This document shows positions 45,434 to 58,403 of a stretch of 64,000 nt of DNA, one piece after another. Source of the DNA: Pyxicephalus adspersus (lineage: Eukaryota > Chordata > Amphibia > Anura > Pyxicephalidae); assembly GCF_032062135.1 (NCBI RefSeq), contig NC_092859.1, positions 49,476,710 through 49,540,709 on the forward strand, read 5' to 3'. Each line of letters starts with the position of its first letter. Position 1 is the stretch's first letter. The notes under the pieces are model-generated. The model was not told the origin of the DNA and did not search any database. It saw only the letters and a list, made by a program, of their open reading frames with translations. A program made the position numbers and the translations under genes.

Positions 45434-46905
45434 GAGGCTGAAATAAGCCCTATGAGGTTCACAGCTAATGTTAAAAAAAGCTATAAAGAATAAGAAAAGA
45501 GCAATACAGAAACATAAAAAATGAAGGATCTTCATTATCTGAAAACTATAAAGAATATAACGAAAGATGTAAAAAGGAGATAAAATGTTCAAAACTTTAA
45601 AATGAATAACACATTGTAAAAGAAAGTAAGGTAAACCCTAAAAATGTATTTATAATATATTAATAGCAAAAAGATCAGACCTGAGCATGTAGGCCCCTGA
45701 AAGGATGTCTTGGGGTTGGTAACTGGAGATAAAGAAAAGGCAGATTTACTAAACACTTTTTTTTAGCTCTGTGTACACAAAGAATAATGTTGGAGCTCAA
45801 GTCCAAATTGCTAATAGCAATGTCACTGCCTTAAATGAGCCACAATGGCTCAAAATTGATACGATTTAAAAAGAGTTGGGCAAAATTAAGGTTGACAAAG
45901 CACCAGGACCTGATGGATTACATCCATATGTCCTCAAAGAGCTGTGCTGAGTTATTTCAAAGCCATTGTTTCTACTTTTAGAAAGTCTTTAAGCACTGGC
46001 ACGGTACCGATGGATTGGCGTAAGGCCAATGTGGTTCAAATTTCCATAAAGGGAGCAAAGTCATTACTAAGTAACTACAGACTGGTAAGTTTAACTTAGG
46101 GTCTAGGGTCTAGAGAGTTTGATAAAGAACCACATGGAGGAGCTTCTGCTAGAAAAAAATATTATAAGTGATTGTCAACATGGATTTAAGATAGACCGAA
46201 GTTGTCAAACAAATTTACTAAATCCACTGTAAGTAAACAGGTACTGTAGACAGTGGGGTAGCAGTTGATATAGTGTACTTGGACTTTGCTGAAGCATATG
46301 ACACCGTACCCCACAGACGGTTAATATACAAATTAGAGTCTATAGGTTTGAAAAATTCAATCTGTAAATGAATAGAGAACTGACTTATCCCCCCTAGGGG
46401 TATTCCCAAGTCGCACTCGGGGTCGCTAAAAACATAAAAAAAACTTACCTTGTTCCTTTTGGCATCCTGCCCGTCTGTGCAGGTCCTCAGGACACGTCTC
46501 TCTTCTTCGATCTTCCCCCGGAGACTGCAGAGATGTTCTCTGGGGATTCCCGGTGACGTCGGTGGATGTGTCAGTTCGTGCTTTTTTATTTAAAGTTTAT
46601 TATTAAATTTAATAAATATTAGACATATTTCGATGAGTTATGCCTAAGAAAGATAGGCCTACAATGTAAAATAAAATTCCTTGCAAAACACTTGTAACAC
46701 TTTTTGCATAAAAATATGGACAGAATTAGAACACTAAGGGGGTTAAAGACTGCATCCAGAGAGTAGTGATTAATGATTCATACTCTGAATTGTCTAAGGT
46801 TATTAGTTTTGTACCCCGGGTATAATTTAACATCTTTATAAATGATATAGAGTTTGGGATTTAAAGTACCATTTCTGTGTTTGCAGATAACAAAATATGT
46901 AATGG
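45434..46905 (+). mobile_element. CR1-like LINE copy 2, split by a MITE
   Basis: Parts 45434-46384 and 46747-46905 are collinear with 2440-3500 of copy 1 (AAAAATGAAGGATC, CCAGGACCTGATGGATTACA, GATGGATTGGCGTAAGGCCA, GTGTACTTGGACTTTGCT, GTACCCCACAGACGGTTAAT). The translated RT motif A reads YLDFAEAYDTVPHRRLIYKL. VFADN at about 46890 stands where copy 1 has VFADD, a lost catalytic Asp. There is no C-terminal part; similarity ends near 46905. Frameshifts are throughout. Confidence 0.75.
46389..46742. mobile_element. TTAA-target MITE inside CR1 copy 2, 354 bp
   Basis: Flanked by TTAT (46385-46388, mutated TTAA) and TTAA (46743-46746). The ends CCCCCCTAGGGGTATTCCC and the complement of GAACACTAAGGGGG match the other TTAA MITEs. 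CR1 copy 1 has the empty site GGCTTAAAGATCACATCC at 3327-3344. This is a shorter derivative without the AT-rich middle. Confidence 0.85.
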
Positions 46906-49251
46906 AATTGGTAATGGTACTCAGTACACAGCATGACCACCTATTTCTTTGTAATGTTCTCTGCATTTAGGGTGAAAACACAGCATACAGGGCAAATTCC
47001 CAAACTCCACAGCTGCTAATGCCAATTTTCATTCAGTGAAGATTAGGGCAGAATACTTAGCAAAACCTAAAAAGTGCATTATGAATTCACAGCATTGTGT
47101 GTTAATATGACCCTAAAGTATAATGTAAATGGCTGTCCACATTATTTATTTATTTTGTGGAGGCAGTACAGTGTAATTCACTAGTCTAAAATGGGGTTAT
47201 TTATTATTCTGGATCATTGGATATTCAATGTTATAGTAGCATTAGCAGTTTTATATCTCTTATGGGTCATGGCATTTTTTTAAGACGTGTTTTGATTTAT
47301 ACCCATTTGCAGTCTAATGATTTGTATATGCTTTTTTTCTAATATTTTTATAGGTATTTTATTATATCATAGGTGTTATTTAGACATAAAAATTGAACTT
47401 AGTTTATTACTCAATTTAGGCAATTTTTAAAAAAAAGATACAATTTTTTTCCTATAGCAACTTTATGATATTAAAGCTTCATAGTAGACTATGTAAGTGT
47501 AATTTACTGGTAATTTATCTGAATGCTGTACACCAAAGTCAAAGTGATCTTTTTTTAAAGCAGTGAATCTGATATTCACTAATATATTCCCTGGAGAATC
47601 AAATACTGTCATTGAAACACATGGACCCGGGAGAGTCTCTAAAAATGTTACAGTATATGTCAGATTCCCCAAACTGCTTGCTGTTATGAAAACCAGGGAC
47701 TTTTTAGGACACTAAAAGGCCCCAGACAAATCTTTCATATGTGAACCAATGCAATTTCTAAGTCTATTTTATTAAAGTATTTGGCATGGTAAACTTTGAT
47801 TTGGATATTCCAAAACAGAATTTTTTGCCTCAGTTTAGCCAAAAATACCCCAAACTAAACTGATGCAAATTCAAGCAATTCTTTTCAACAAGGAAGAAAA
47901 AAATGTAACCAATGTAAAGAAAAATGGGCTAGCATCATATTTTTCTGAATATATGCTTTTGCCCAATGCTAACACCTAACTACGTGCTTGCAGTTACATA
48001 CAGAACCTAATGATCTCAATAAGTCTAAATATTTACTGTGATAAAGGTATTTGTATACAGATAATCTAACAAAAGAAACATGTTACAAATTATGCTATAA
48101 ACTACTATTTTACAATCAGGATGGCTGTTGGTGTTGACTTATCTAGAATAGTGCACTTACATCTAACAATGACTAACAACTTGCTTCAGATAAAGTACAC
48201 AATTAGCAGCATGTGTTAAAGGATCAGCCTGCCTGAAAATGTTTATGTATGAGAAGCAGAGGTATTCGTGTCACAGGTCATCTTCACTAAAAAGACTGCC
48301 TTTCTAGAAGTTTACTAATAGTTGGATAATGTGGATCAAAGTATTAGAAAGGCAGTATGTGTACACAGGATTACTAGGAGTGACACATGTTAACTGACAC
48401 TGATACCATGGCTCAGCTAACAAAGGAATAAAATTCTGCCCTTTGGCAACACGCATAGTTTCTGTAAAGCAGAACTATTATTTTTAGAATGGAGAAATAT
48501 GTAAATATGTGGTAAAACATTAATTTCTTTTTATGTTGTGCATTTAGTTTTTTTAAATAGAAATCTCTTGTTTGAACAGAAAATAGCTATATACACAGAT
48601 AAAAGGTGCCTTTTTTTTGTAGTTTACAATAATTTTTTTTAGTTTTTTTTTTGTAAATTTTTTTTATTTGTTTTTATTCACAATAATTTATCTGTGTTTT
48701 TGGATATACAGTATAGTGTGTGGGAATTTACTGATAGCAAGTAATTCCATTTTCCAGCCTCATTCCAGGAAAGAAGAGAGTTTGATTCCAACAAGCACAA
48801 GTTCAAAAAATTTAACTGGACGCAAAACAAAACTGAAGTCCTCATTATCACTGACATTTAACTAAAACCAGGTAATATAATTACACGTTACCAAGTGGTA
48901 AAAAATGAAAGAATCTGCACAACATCCAAAAGTCAAATGGCTAGAATTACTGACCTTATGATACTGTTTGTTTCTGAGGCATGACATAGTTAAGTATGCA
49001 GAAATAGTTTCCACTCACTGCAATAAGAAGTGAGTTCTCTCAATGAGTGTTTTAAAAGCGCATTCCACATTATCCATGACATTCTGAATAGCTAGGGATT
49101 GGCTATCTGTGTAATTTTAATTGTGTGAAATAATCCTATAATCCTCACTGCCAATCTATTTTTAGTTTAAAAGTACATGGTTTTAATATATATATATATA
49201 TATAGGTAACATCATAAAATGATAAGATAACATATTTCCTCAAGAATGACA

Positions 49252-49301
<50 letters not shown>

Positions 49302-50459
49302 TTGATAGGGCCATATAACATCCATGTTGATGAAGATAATATTTCTAATCAACAGCACTATATAAACCCTATTTATTATTTTTATTATTATAATAATAAT
49401 AACATTAAAGTATCTCTCACACAGAAAAATAAACCAATGACAGACAACCAGAATGGCACACCTGTCTCTGTCCTCTTCAGATGGAGGTTATGAAAAAAAA
49501 AACATACACAATGGGGCAGACAGTACTTTAATAAATTAGGCCCATTGGGTTGTGAAGTACATGAAGGCAAGTGGGTGCATTAAAGCTGCAAATGAAGGTC
49601 AAATTAAAAAAAATGGTTTGTGCTCCATTGTGCAAGGTTTTTGTAAAGAAAAAAAAAATTAGCATATTACAAACTACATTGTACTGATGTTTGTTCCAGA
49701 CCTTTCAGTCTGTCAGACTGTCAGTTTTTTTATATTATTGTTTTAGTACAGCTCAGTGCAAAATGATCAGACATGAATTGTACTATGCCAGAGTGAATAA
49801 TTCTTTTAAAATATAATTATTATATGTGACTGCAATATTTCATAATATTTACATACTTACAATTTCAAGTGTTTCCATGGAGAGAAGTTGCCTGCACGGA
49901 TAAAGATTGACAGTTTAACACAATAAAAAATATTCAGCATACTTATTAGTTATTTCACGCACAATTGTCAGGATTTACCTTTTTTTGTGTTTGACTTCAC
50001 ACCATTTACAGTTTCATACCATAAAACTTTCCAACAATATTTAAAAAAATAAAAGCCTGTTTTAATCACTATACCTCACATAGTAATTTAAATCATTTTC
50101 TTTAACTACTTATAACTTCCCGTGGGTGTTTAACTTCCATGGTTACAGTTTAGCATAAACAGGTTTAAATAATAAGTCTGAACATGTTAAAAACCAAAGT
50201 ATTGAAATGTATGGACAGACGTGCAATGTAAAATGCTTTTCATGGTTGGTTTAGTTAGTAGAGATTTAGTTAGTAAAATATCTCATATCACATGTTCTCT
50301 TCCTGTGTTTACATTTGGCGGGCTACCACTTATGGACAGCAGCACCAACAAGCCTTGGAGAGGTCTTTCTAGTTAAAAAGAAAGGAAATAAAAAGAAAGC
50401 TTTCTAAAAAAGTAATATATTCATGATTAGTTACCAATCATATATTAATCATCTGATAA
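46906..50459. other. Unassigned AT-rich DNA with microsatellites
   Basis: (TA)n tracts at 49186-49204 and 49256-49299 and a T-rich patch at 48610-48665. No gene or transposon recognised. Confidence 0.5.
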
Positions 50460-50779
50460 ATTATAATTACTACACAGTATTTATATGGCGCCATCAAATT
50501 ACGCAGCGCTGTACAAAGTCGATAGTCATGTCAGTAACTGTCCCTCAAAGGGGCTCACAATCTAATGTCCCTACCATAATCATATGTCAATAATGTAGTC
50601 TAAGGTCAATTTTTTGGAGGAAGTCAATTACCTTAACTGCATGTTTTTGGAATGTGGGAGGAAACACACGCAGATATGGGGAGAACCTGCAAACTCCATG
50701 CAGATAGTGTCCTGGCCGAGATTCAAACCTGGGACCTAGCGCTGCAAAGGCCAGAGTGCTAACCTCTGTGCCAATCAAA
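50460..50779 (-). mobile_element. tRNA-headed SINE (V-SINE-like)
   Basis: Read on minus, the head TTGGCACAGAGGTTAGCACT CTGGCC carries a tRNA-like A box (TGGCACAGAGG), and CCCAGGTTTGAATCTCGGCC carries a B box (GGTTTGAATC), so it derives from a pol III unit. The body (CTCCCCATATCTGCGTGTG and TCCCACATTCCAAAAACATG) and a tail with CAGCGCTGTACAAAG-type complement GTACAGCGCTGCGTAA follow. Fragments of the same family lie at 22867 and 41215. Confidence 0.7.
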
Positions 50780-51119
50780 CATGATAAATGTACATTTAAA
50801 TAAATAAGTATATTATCATATGCATTGGATTATGATCATGATCACAGTGATTTTTTTAAAATAAACATTTTATTTTAAACAAAATTAGTATTTTCTTGTC
50901 ATTAAGTATAATATTGCACAAGGCACCTAAAAAGTCCCATTCCAAAAAGAAAAATAATGTTTTGAACCTGTTCTAATAACGGTTATTTATTATTTTAATT
51001 TTTATTTACATATTATTTTTTTTTTTAATTTGAACTCCTCATCATTAGAACCTGATATTGTTTATGTTTTTAAGAACATGCAACATCATGTTTCCCATTG
51101 ATCATACTGTATTTTTAAA

Positions 51120-51218
51120 TAATAAAACTTTTCCTTGTACACCTTGTTTCTTCTGGCCTAGTGTCCCTTCTTGAGCTCCTGAAATGGCCTAGTAGTCCAA
51201 AAAGTTTGCTGACCCCTG
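51120..51218. mobile_element. Single hAT-type terminus
   Basis: The right end TCCAAAAAGTTTGCTGACCCCTG is the inverted form of CAGGGGTCAGCAAACTTTTT, a hAT-type end. About 100 bp of adjoining sequence (TGGCCTAGTGTCCCTTCTTG) differs from the flank in composition. No matching left end was found nearby, so the element is truncated. Confidence 0.5.
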
Positions 51219-54200
51219 GTTTAAGTAGTCGGGGTGCTAACTGTGTATGGGTGTGGTTGCTAATTCCTGACAAAAATATGTGCACATTCTCTGATATAGA
51301 CCACAGTTCACTGATATAGACTAAAGTTCAGCTCTGTAGGATTAGAAGATGCTGTAGTTGACAATGTAGAGGCTGCATCCCTGTAAAAGGAGGAAGATAA
51401 GGAGGAAGCAAAGGTGTTGAAGGGGAATGAGGAGGAGGTGGTATGGTGACAAGTGGACAAATCTTGTAAAATTATGTTAAGCGTACCCCCTGAGGCTTGC
51501 TGCTCAGCTGCCAGTAGATTTACCCAAAGGACCATTTACAGTATCTTTGCCACCAACAGCTTGCTAAAGTCATACCAATACATACGATACAGAGTTGTGT
51601 GAGCTGGGTATGTTGTATTGAGGAATGGCAAAGGCCATACATTTATAATAAGCCTGCTAGTATACATGGCACTAGTTGCAGTACTAGGCACTGGACATTT
51701 AGGATGTATTGGGCAGTTCAGATGATGTGGAATGAAAAGCTGGCTGATGATATAAAGCATTACAGTGGAGTTTGAAGTGGAAATCAGTGTTCGGGAGGGT
51801 GACGGTGACTCTTCCAGTCTTTGTGTGCTGCTTCTCACTCTACAACTGTGTGCCTAATCACTGGCAGCAAGGATCCATCAGTTAATGGTTAAGAGCTGGC
51901 AAAAAACATGGCCATCGTTAGCACTCACAGGGAGAGCTTGACCAATTATCTGCAATGAGTATGTTAACTCAGAAGTAAGCCCAGATACCTTCAACCTACC
52001 AAAAGTGAATATCTACTGGGTTCTAGGACGGACATGCAGCTAGGGCTTGCAGGACATGCTTTAGAGGTGCTTGCCTGCTTCGCTGCACGTGCCCTATCAC
52101 TAAGGGTGTTCAGAGCAGTTTGGAAAGGGGTCCACTGCCAATGTCAACCACGTAATCTTTATTACAATGGATGTCAGATGACAAACACCTTTGTCTATGA
52201 CAAAGCATATTAGGAGCATGAATTCTACCGTCTACCTGGCAGTGCTTCTGCTATGACTACATATCACAACAGCATATATTTAGTTATTCTAAAAATGAAA
52301 TATTTTGTGCTGAGTTGCCCAGTATTTCCAGCGCCAACCTAATCCAATTCTGGCATAGCTTCCCTCCTATATCTAACCCACTTATCCTTCACCCACCAAA
52401 CAAATTAACAAATAAAAGGTTAAACCAGAAATGCTAAAGTAGTAACATTTTATGAAAACCTCTCCAAGGTCTTCTCCCTCTGTCACTAAACCTAAATAGT
52501 TTTTAGAAGGACCCCTCCATGGCATTCTGTCTGACCTCTATGTGGTACCATAGACCAATAGAATTGTTATACCTATATACTGTACACGGAAGGGCTAAGC
52601 CTCATTTTTGGTTTGTGTTTTGCAAATACATTTCTTGCCTTAGGGTGCCTTTAAACCATCAATTCTATAAGGCAAATCTAAATTTCCTATTTTCTGGTTG
52701 CAGTGACAGATGCCAAATGTAAAATCCAGAGACTTTTAATTTGACTAATATTTTCTTAAAATATATATTTTTGGGGGGTACCTCTATAATTATTTCAAAC
52801 CCATGTATGTACACAAAACAAATGACATTCCTGGGTTTATTTTTAAAGCATCAATTAAAACATGTGGGCCTGAAATTTTATTCACCAGGTAAAAAGTATA
52901 TGTCAGATTCACTGCTTCATAAAGGGCAAAGTATGTATTTCCAAATGGCTTGTTTCTTTTTGATTAACCCAATATTCCTCAGAAGGTCTTTGCAAGTCAA
53001 ACTACCAAAACTCTTGCACTACTCCTGCATTTGGCATATCTTGAATACTGAATTTCGGGAACAGTTTGGCCAATAAGCTCTCAAACTGAAAATAGAAAAT
53101 TTACGTAACACCAGTTCATAGCCCGAAAGTGAGAAAAAATGTAGCCTCTACATTTAAAGTCTGCAATATAAAAAAAAATTTGTCCTGATATTAATTGCTG
53201 ACACCTAACCACCATTATCTTTCTGGTTTCTGATCCAGGAACAGGCTGTGGGTAAAAAAAGTAGTACATAAAAATCACAGTAGTGGTGCATGGGCTCTAC
53301 ATCTCCAAGCATTTCAAGCACATCCTAGGGGTAGCTGCGTGTGCAACGGGACTAGAGGACATTACTGGGAGGCCAGTGCTACTGGAAGTTGATGCTATTA
53401 TTACAGAAAGCATGATAGAATTTCACAAAAGTGGGGTAGCACTGATCGATTTACAGTGTTACAAAGCAAGGAGTTGCAAGCCTTTTGTGCATATGGAGCT
53501 GCACTTTAGCTATCTGCATTCCGTACCTTTATAATTTGTATTAAGCTGATGAATCTAGAGTCGATCTTTGAAGAGACCATTGATACTGGTACATTACACC
53601 CACAAATGATCACTAGAAAAATAAAGTAGGCTTTTCACTGTACATTGTTCTATTTCCAGTTCAGTTCTTCTAGGTGTTTTGTCAAGAATTTGTATCCTCT
53701 CTGAGCTGGGGTCAAAAGCATCAATAGCAACTAATTCATTTACAAACAAAAGTTTTTTTTATCATTGTCTGCAGTACAAAATTAAAGCAGCCTTCTGTTC
53801 CTTATTGGGTATATCTTTAATTCTTTCACCTCCGTTGCTATAGAGTTTTGTATTATTACCTGGCCAGCTATTGTATATGAAAACACCAATGCACTGGTGT
53901 ACTAAAGTACTGGACAAAAAAAATAAGCACAACATTGAAGCTGCGGTGTTTTTGTGTTTTTTAAAGTTCCTGAGAAATAAAATAAAGGGTGGAATGTGCC
54001 TGGTGGGGTTTACATTTCCCCAATGAATACCAACCATATTTACTATACCCTTTTAGCACCTGTTTGCACATTTATTATCTCTAGTTGCCCTTAGTTGCAC
54101 AACAGTTTAAGGAAAGGTTGAACTGATGATCACAGGAACATTTATGAGGCATAGCTAAAAATCCAAGCTGCAATTGAGGACAAATAGGAGATATATAGGA

Positions 54201-54631
54201 AACCCTACTTTCCTGCACATGATAAAGAGATGAACTAGGACAGACCTAATTTTCATTGTGTTTGTCATGGCCATAGTCATGATCATGTTACATTGTTTTT
54301 GTGACAGGTTTTTTTAACCTATGCAGTAGTGGATATTTATACTTTTAGCCTGAACAATATAGTTTACTGGCACACCAATGAAACTCATACATATCAGTCT
54401 TTGTGCTCCTCAATGGGGCTTATGGAGCTACCAACACAAACACATACATGTCAACAATTAAAAAATCATATTTTGCCATTTTGAAAGTGATGATGTCTGT
54501 ATATAAAAGGTATGAATACCAATATAAGTGTAATTAAAGGACTGAAATATTTGATTTAACTGTTTTAAATGTGAATGTTTCAGTTGTATGTATTGTGACA
54601 TACAAAATAAATCCACACTGAAAACAACATG

Positions 54632-54669
<38 letters not shown>

Positions 54670-55521
54670 AGATGTACCTTTAGGTTGTTCATATGTTGTA
54701 AATATAAGCTTTTAGTGAAAATGTATTTTTCTATAAGTACTCTCATGTGATTCTTCTGCAGACATCTGCAGAATGTTAGTGGGTTATACGACCTGACGGG
54801 GAGCAGCCAAGGAGTGAGCCACACCTTGCAGATGTTCAGTACAGCAAAAAAAACAATGTCTTAATTTCAGCATCCTCTTTTACCATATAACTCAGTGAAT
54901 TGGATTAAATAACTAAATAGGTTGCATGCCCACACATGTAAGTAAACAATCATATGTACAATGGTGATTCCTGAGCTTATCTGATAGATCACTGATGTTC
55001 AATGTGTATGGTGGTCTCAACCGTAGTCTACAATATGCATTAAACATCAAATAATGTTGCTATTACGTCTGTTGTATAGATGGGCAAAGGAATAAAGGGC
55101 ATAAGGCCTAAGGGCATATGAAAAATTCTGTACATTTATTACCTTTTCGTCATTTCACTATTTTGCCATTGCACTAGTTTAAAAAAGTTAGGTTTAGTTC
55201 ATTATTATTTACTATGTGAGGCTTTATTTCCATTGCTACAAGCTCCCCATCACACATGCTTTATGAGGATGTTCAGGTAGGTATTTTTTCTTACAACAAC
55301 AAAAACACATGGTAGTGTAGTGTGTCTGGGGAAGGTATAAGCTCCAACATAAACTATTCCTGGATGGGGGGGTTTGGGGTTGTTAAATCCCATTGACAAA
55401 GCTAAAATAAATATTATTTGCAAAAGAATAATTCACTTTGCTACATTAACTGTAATTGTTAAAAACTATTTAAACCCAAATACAAAAATGTAATATATTA
55501 CAGCCTATAATCCTTTTGGCA
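51219..55521. other. Unassigned DNA, moderately GC-rich at 51.3-52.3 kb
   Basis: No gene recognised. 51300-52260 is less AT-rich than its surroundings and could be a decayed mobile element, but I found no diagnostic motif. An A28 run is at 54637-54664. Confidence 0.4.
53283..53534 (+). other. Unidentified 83-codon open frame
   Basis: The frame is uninterrupted and its composition is less AT-biased than the flanks. Segments such as GVAACATGLEDITGRPVLLE and ESMIEFHKSGVALIDLQ look protein-like, but I recognise no family and see no promoter, splice context or poly(A) signal that would support a gene. Frames of 70-110 codons occur by chance throughout the window. It could be an exon, a retroposed fragment or an accident. 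Confidence 0.2.
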
Positions 55522-55875
55522 TAGTCTACACGGACTGTTTTTCTAGCGTTTAACCTGAGGCTTTCAAAGTCCTTGTTTGAAATCCCCATGCATTACAATA
55601 AGTTATTGTACACCAGGACGTTTCCTTGAGGCATGTTTATGAGCTTTATCTCAAACATTGCTTGCACTGTTTAAAGAATAAAAACGCTGGGTTCAAGCTG
55701 GAAAGCTGTGTTTTTAAACACTTAATATGTAAATTAGTTAAAAATGCAAGCAAATTTGGCATAGGCGTTTTCCAGCATTTTAAAGGCAAGCTAATAAAGT
55801 GAATAAAAAACACATATAAATGCAATTGGAATGTTTACATGCGTTTTTAAAAAAACGAGTGTGGACCCAGCCTTA
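55522..55875 (+). mobile_element. MITE, fuller copy of the element at 8682
   Basis: Left end TAGTCTACACGGACTGTTT and right end GTGTGGACCCAGCCTTA are imperfect inverted repeats. The first 175 bp are collinear with 8682-8862. The right part contains AAACACATATAAATGC and the AAAAAACGAGTGTGGACCC terminus that the other copy lacks. No target duplication is visible. Confidence 0.65.
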
Positions 55876-57599
55876 GATGGTTTACTTTATTTGTTTTCCT
55901 TGAATTTTACTTGGTTAACCTGTCAATAAACACTTACTTCCCTGGGGTGACAATACTTACTGAACTGCAGATATTAGGGAACATCACTCTTATAGTAGGC
56001 AAGATAAAAGTTACAAAAAAAATGCCCCTTAGTTAGGGGAAATGGCAAAGCTCACTGCTTAAGAATTCAATGCATCACTGCATCATCAAAGAATATTAAA
56101 TATTTAAATCACATGCTACCAAATAAAATAAATAGATGTGACACAGGTAGTTTAAAAAACAGGACTTAAAGGTTTATTGTGATTTAGTAGGCAGGTAAGG
56201 CTTCTCAGGTTGTCCTTTGATAAGGCATAACAACTACCTTGTCTGCTAATGTCACCATAGCAATCAAAATATTTAGGCACAAGTAAAAGACACAAGAAAA
56301 AACAATAATGACATGTGGTCGAAACTGTGATTTTCTAATTGGTATTCCTTTCAGAACTGTATTTAATCAATAAATACTTTAGCAGTAAACAATCTAATGT
56401 TTCTATGGAAACTAACAAATCAGCTAGCAAAAGCAGAAATAGCTGATAAGAGCAGATTTACCATTTGTTTGAGTTAGCTTTTATGACAGCAGCAAAAGTC
56501 TATAATATTTTAGATAAGGGGATTTTAAATATACAACATGTAGTGTTGTTAAAAGAGCGGTAAAACTGTTGCCTTTTTTAGTTTTATTGATATATGTATT
56601 TTTAAAGTTTAAAGTCACAAAGCTTTAATACTGAGTAAAGGTATAGAAATTAAACATAATTTTAAATATGCTTTAAGTTAATTACTAACTCTACTTTTTA
56701 ATATTATCTACCCTCTCTTTCTTAGGTTTGTCCTTACCATTTTAAAGAAAAAAAAAGACTTCACAGATTCTTCCTTTGTGGGTGCAGTGGGCGATAACTC
56801 CCTCTGGACTAAGCTTATCTTATTCCTTAGAAAAAAAATAAAAATAAAAAAAAAAGAAGTATTTTGGTCCAAGCTGCGACCCCCTCCCCCAAAAAAACAA
56901 AACAAAACATGTCAATGAAAGTGTTAATTACACGTCAGCATAATGTAGTATTTTGTAATACAGTAATACTTTGTTTTCATTTACGGTAACTCTTTAAATC
57001 ATTTTTCCAATGTAATGTACACTATTTCAGAAGCCAAAATGAGTTTGGTTGTGCCCATCACTAGATGATCACACCACTTTTTTGCATGTTTCTTCTGAGC
57101 CTTATAAAATGTATTACTTTATGTGTTTACTTCTGTTTTAGGTGGTATGTTTCATTTAGGGTATAGTGGGTTTATATAATGCAAGTGTTTTGCCAGAGTG
57201 TTTCTTAGTACCGTGTATTTCCACTGCTGTAGGTGTTTAGCCCTTGTATGGCCACAACTGCCAAGGTGTTGCCCACATATAGCCAAGATTGCTTGTACAT
57301 TCTTCTAACTCTCTCACTATATCAAAAATATACTATGCACTGAAATGTCTTTATAATCTGATTCAGGAAAAGTAAGGTCTTATTCATTATAGACAGCCAA
57401 AAATTGGCATCCATTATTGATACCAGGTCAGCACCAATTATCTAAGGGAGTCAAGTTATAATAGCAGGGACTCCACTCTTTTCAAATGCATAAAGAATAT
57501 CTGAATTAAAAAAGTTGAGATTTGCTATGTTATAAATAGAAAAATAATATTTGTGCCTAAAAAGTGCTTTGAAAGATGTTCCTTTTGTTATGCATTTCT
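55876..57599. other. Unassigned AT-rich DNA
   Basis: A-rich patches at 56740-56755, 56828-56860 and 56888-56910. No gene or transposon recognised. Confidence 0.45.
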
Positions 57600-57603
57600 T
57601 TAA

Positions 57604-58399
57604 CCACCTGAGCGTTACACTGAGGTCTAGATTTCTGTACCAAAAGTGATCCACTGTTTTTCATGAAATTTTTTTTTTAAATTGTAGACCTGTAACTTAC
57701 AGAAATATGTCCGAACAGGGGTTCTTGTAGATAATATGAATATAAAAAATGTATTTACTTTTATTTTATTTTTTTGTATTTTTTTGTATTGGATTGGATA
57801 CTGGAGTTTGTATTCAATCCAATACAAAATGAGCGTTTGAATTTACCAGTTATGTACTTTGTATTAATTTTATATTATTTTGTATTGGATTGGATACGGA
57901 AGTTTGTATTCAATCCAATACAAAATGACAGTTTGAATTTACCAGTTATATACTCTGTAATTATTTGAATTATTTTGTATTGGATTGGATACAGAAGTTT
58001 GTACTGAATCCAATACAAAATGAATGAATGAGTTTCAATTTGAATTTCCCGCACACGTGCCGACGTCATCACGCACGCAGGGAGGAGCCGTCCGTTTTTT
58101 TTTCTCCGCCGGACGGGTTCTCGTTTCAGAGATCATCCGGCGCTGGAAGAAGAAGGACGTGGACGATCAGCGGGACCAGGTAAGAAGCCGGCCGGCTTCT
58201 TACTGGTCCCGACGAAGGCACCCGATGCTGGAGAGGGAGATCGACGGACGACGATCGACGGAGGACGACGCTGGAACACGAACACGACGCTGGATGAGCA
58301 CAGCGGGACCAGGTAAGTAAGGATGGGAAAAAACTCGGGGTTAACCATCGTAGCCATTTTTTTTTGCCCGTACGAAGGTCGGGCTTAACGGCAAGGAGG
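57604..58399. mobile_element. TTAA-target MITE with amplified internal hairpin, 796 bp
   Basis: TTAA at 57600-57603 and 58400-58403. The ends CCACCTGAGCGTTACA and the complement of TTAACGGCAAGGAGG are related to the three other TTAA MITEs. It shares with them the GTATTGGATT/AATCCAATAC palindrome and a GC-rich part with ACGTC and GCGTGC (58055-58080 here), in reverse order, so it lies in the opposite orientation. The GC-rich right half holds overlapping ORFs of 67-98 residues with no similarity. Confidence 0.75.
57784..58022. repeat. About 95-bp tandem repeat, 2.5 units, each with a 15-bp-stem hairpin
   Basis: TTGTATTGGATTGGATAC begins at 57784, 57880 and 57975 (periods 96 and 95). Each unit has the inverted pair TTTTGTATTGGATTG / CAATCCAATACAAAA about 15-20 bp apart, then TTTGAATTTACCAGTTAT in the first two units. 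Confidence 0.9.
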
Positions 58400-58403
58400 T
58401 TAA

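Noticed and set aside
50700..50779. Possible tRNA gene on minus (A and B box present)
   Set aside because: No complete cloverleaf. The boxes are followed by a SINE body and tail, so it is a SINE head.
51308..52260. Less AT-rich block considered as a decayed hAT transposase gene
   Set aside because: Neighbouring hAT-type terminus at 51218 was suggestive, but no zinc finger, catalytic or dimerisation motif could be read in any frame.
52741..53076. 111-residue plus-strand open frame
   Set aside because: Residues reflect T/A-rich DNA, no domain recognised, and a minus frame begins directly after it.
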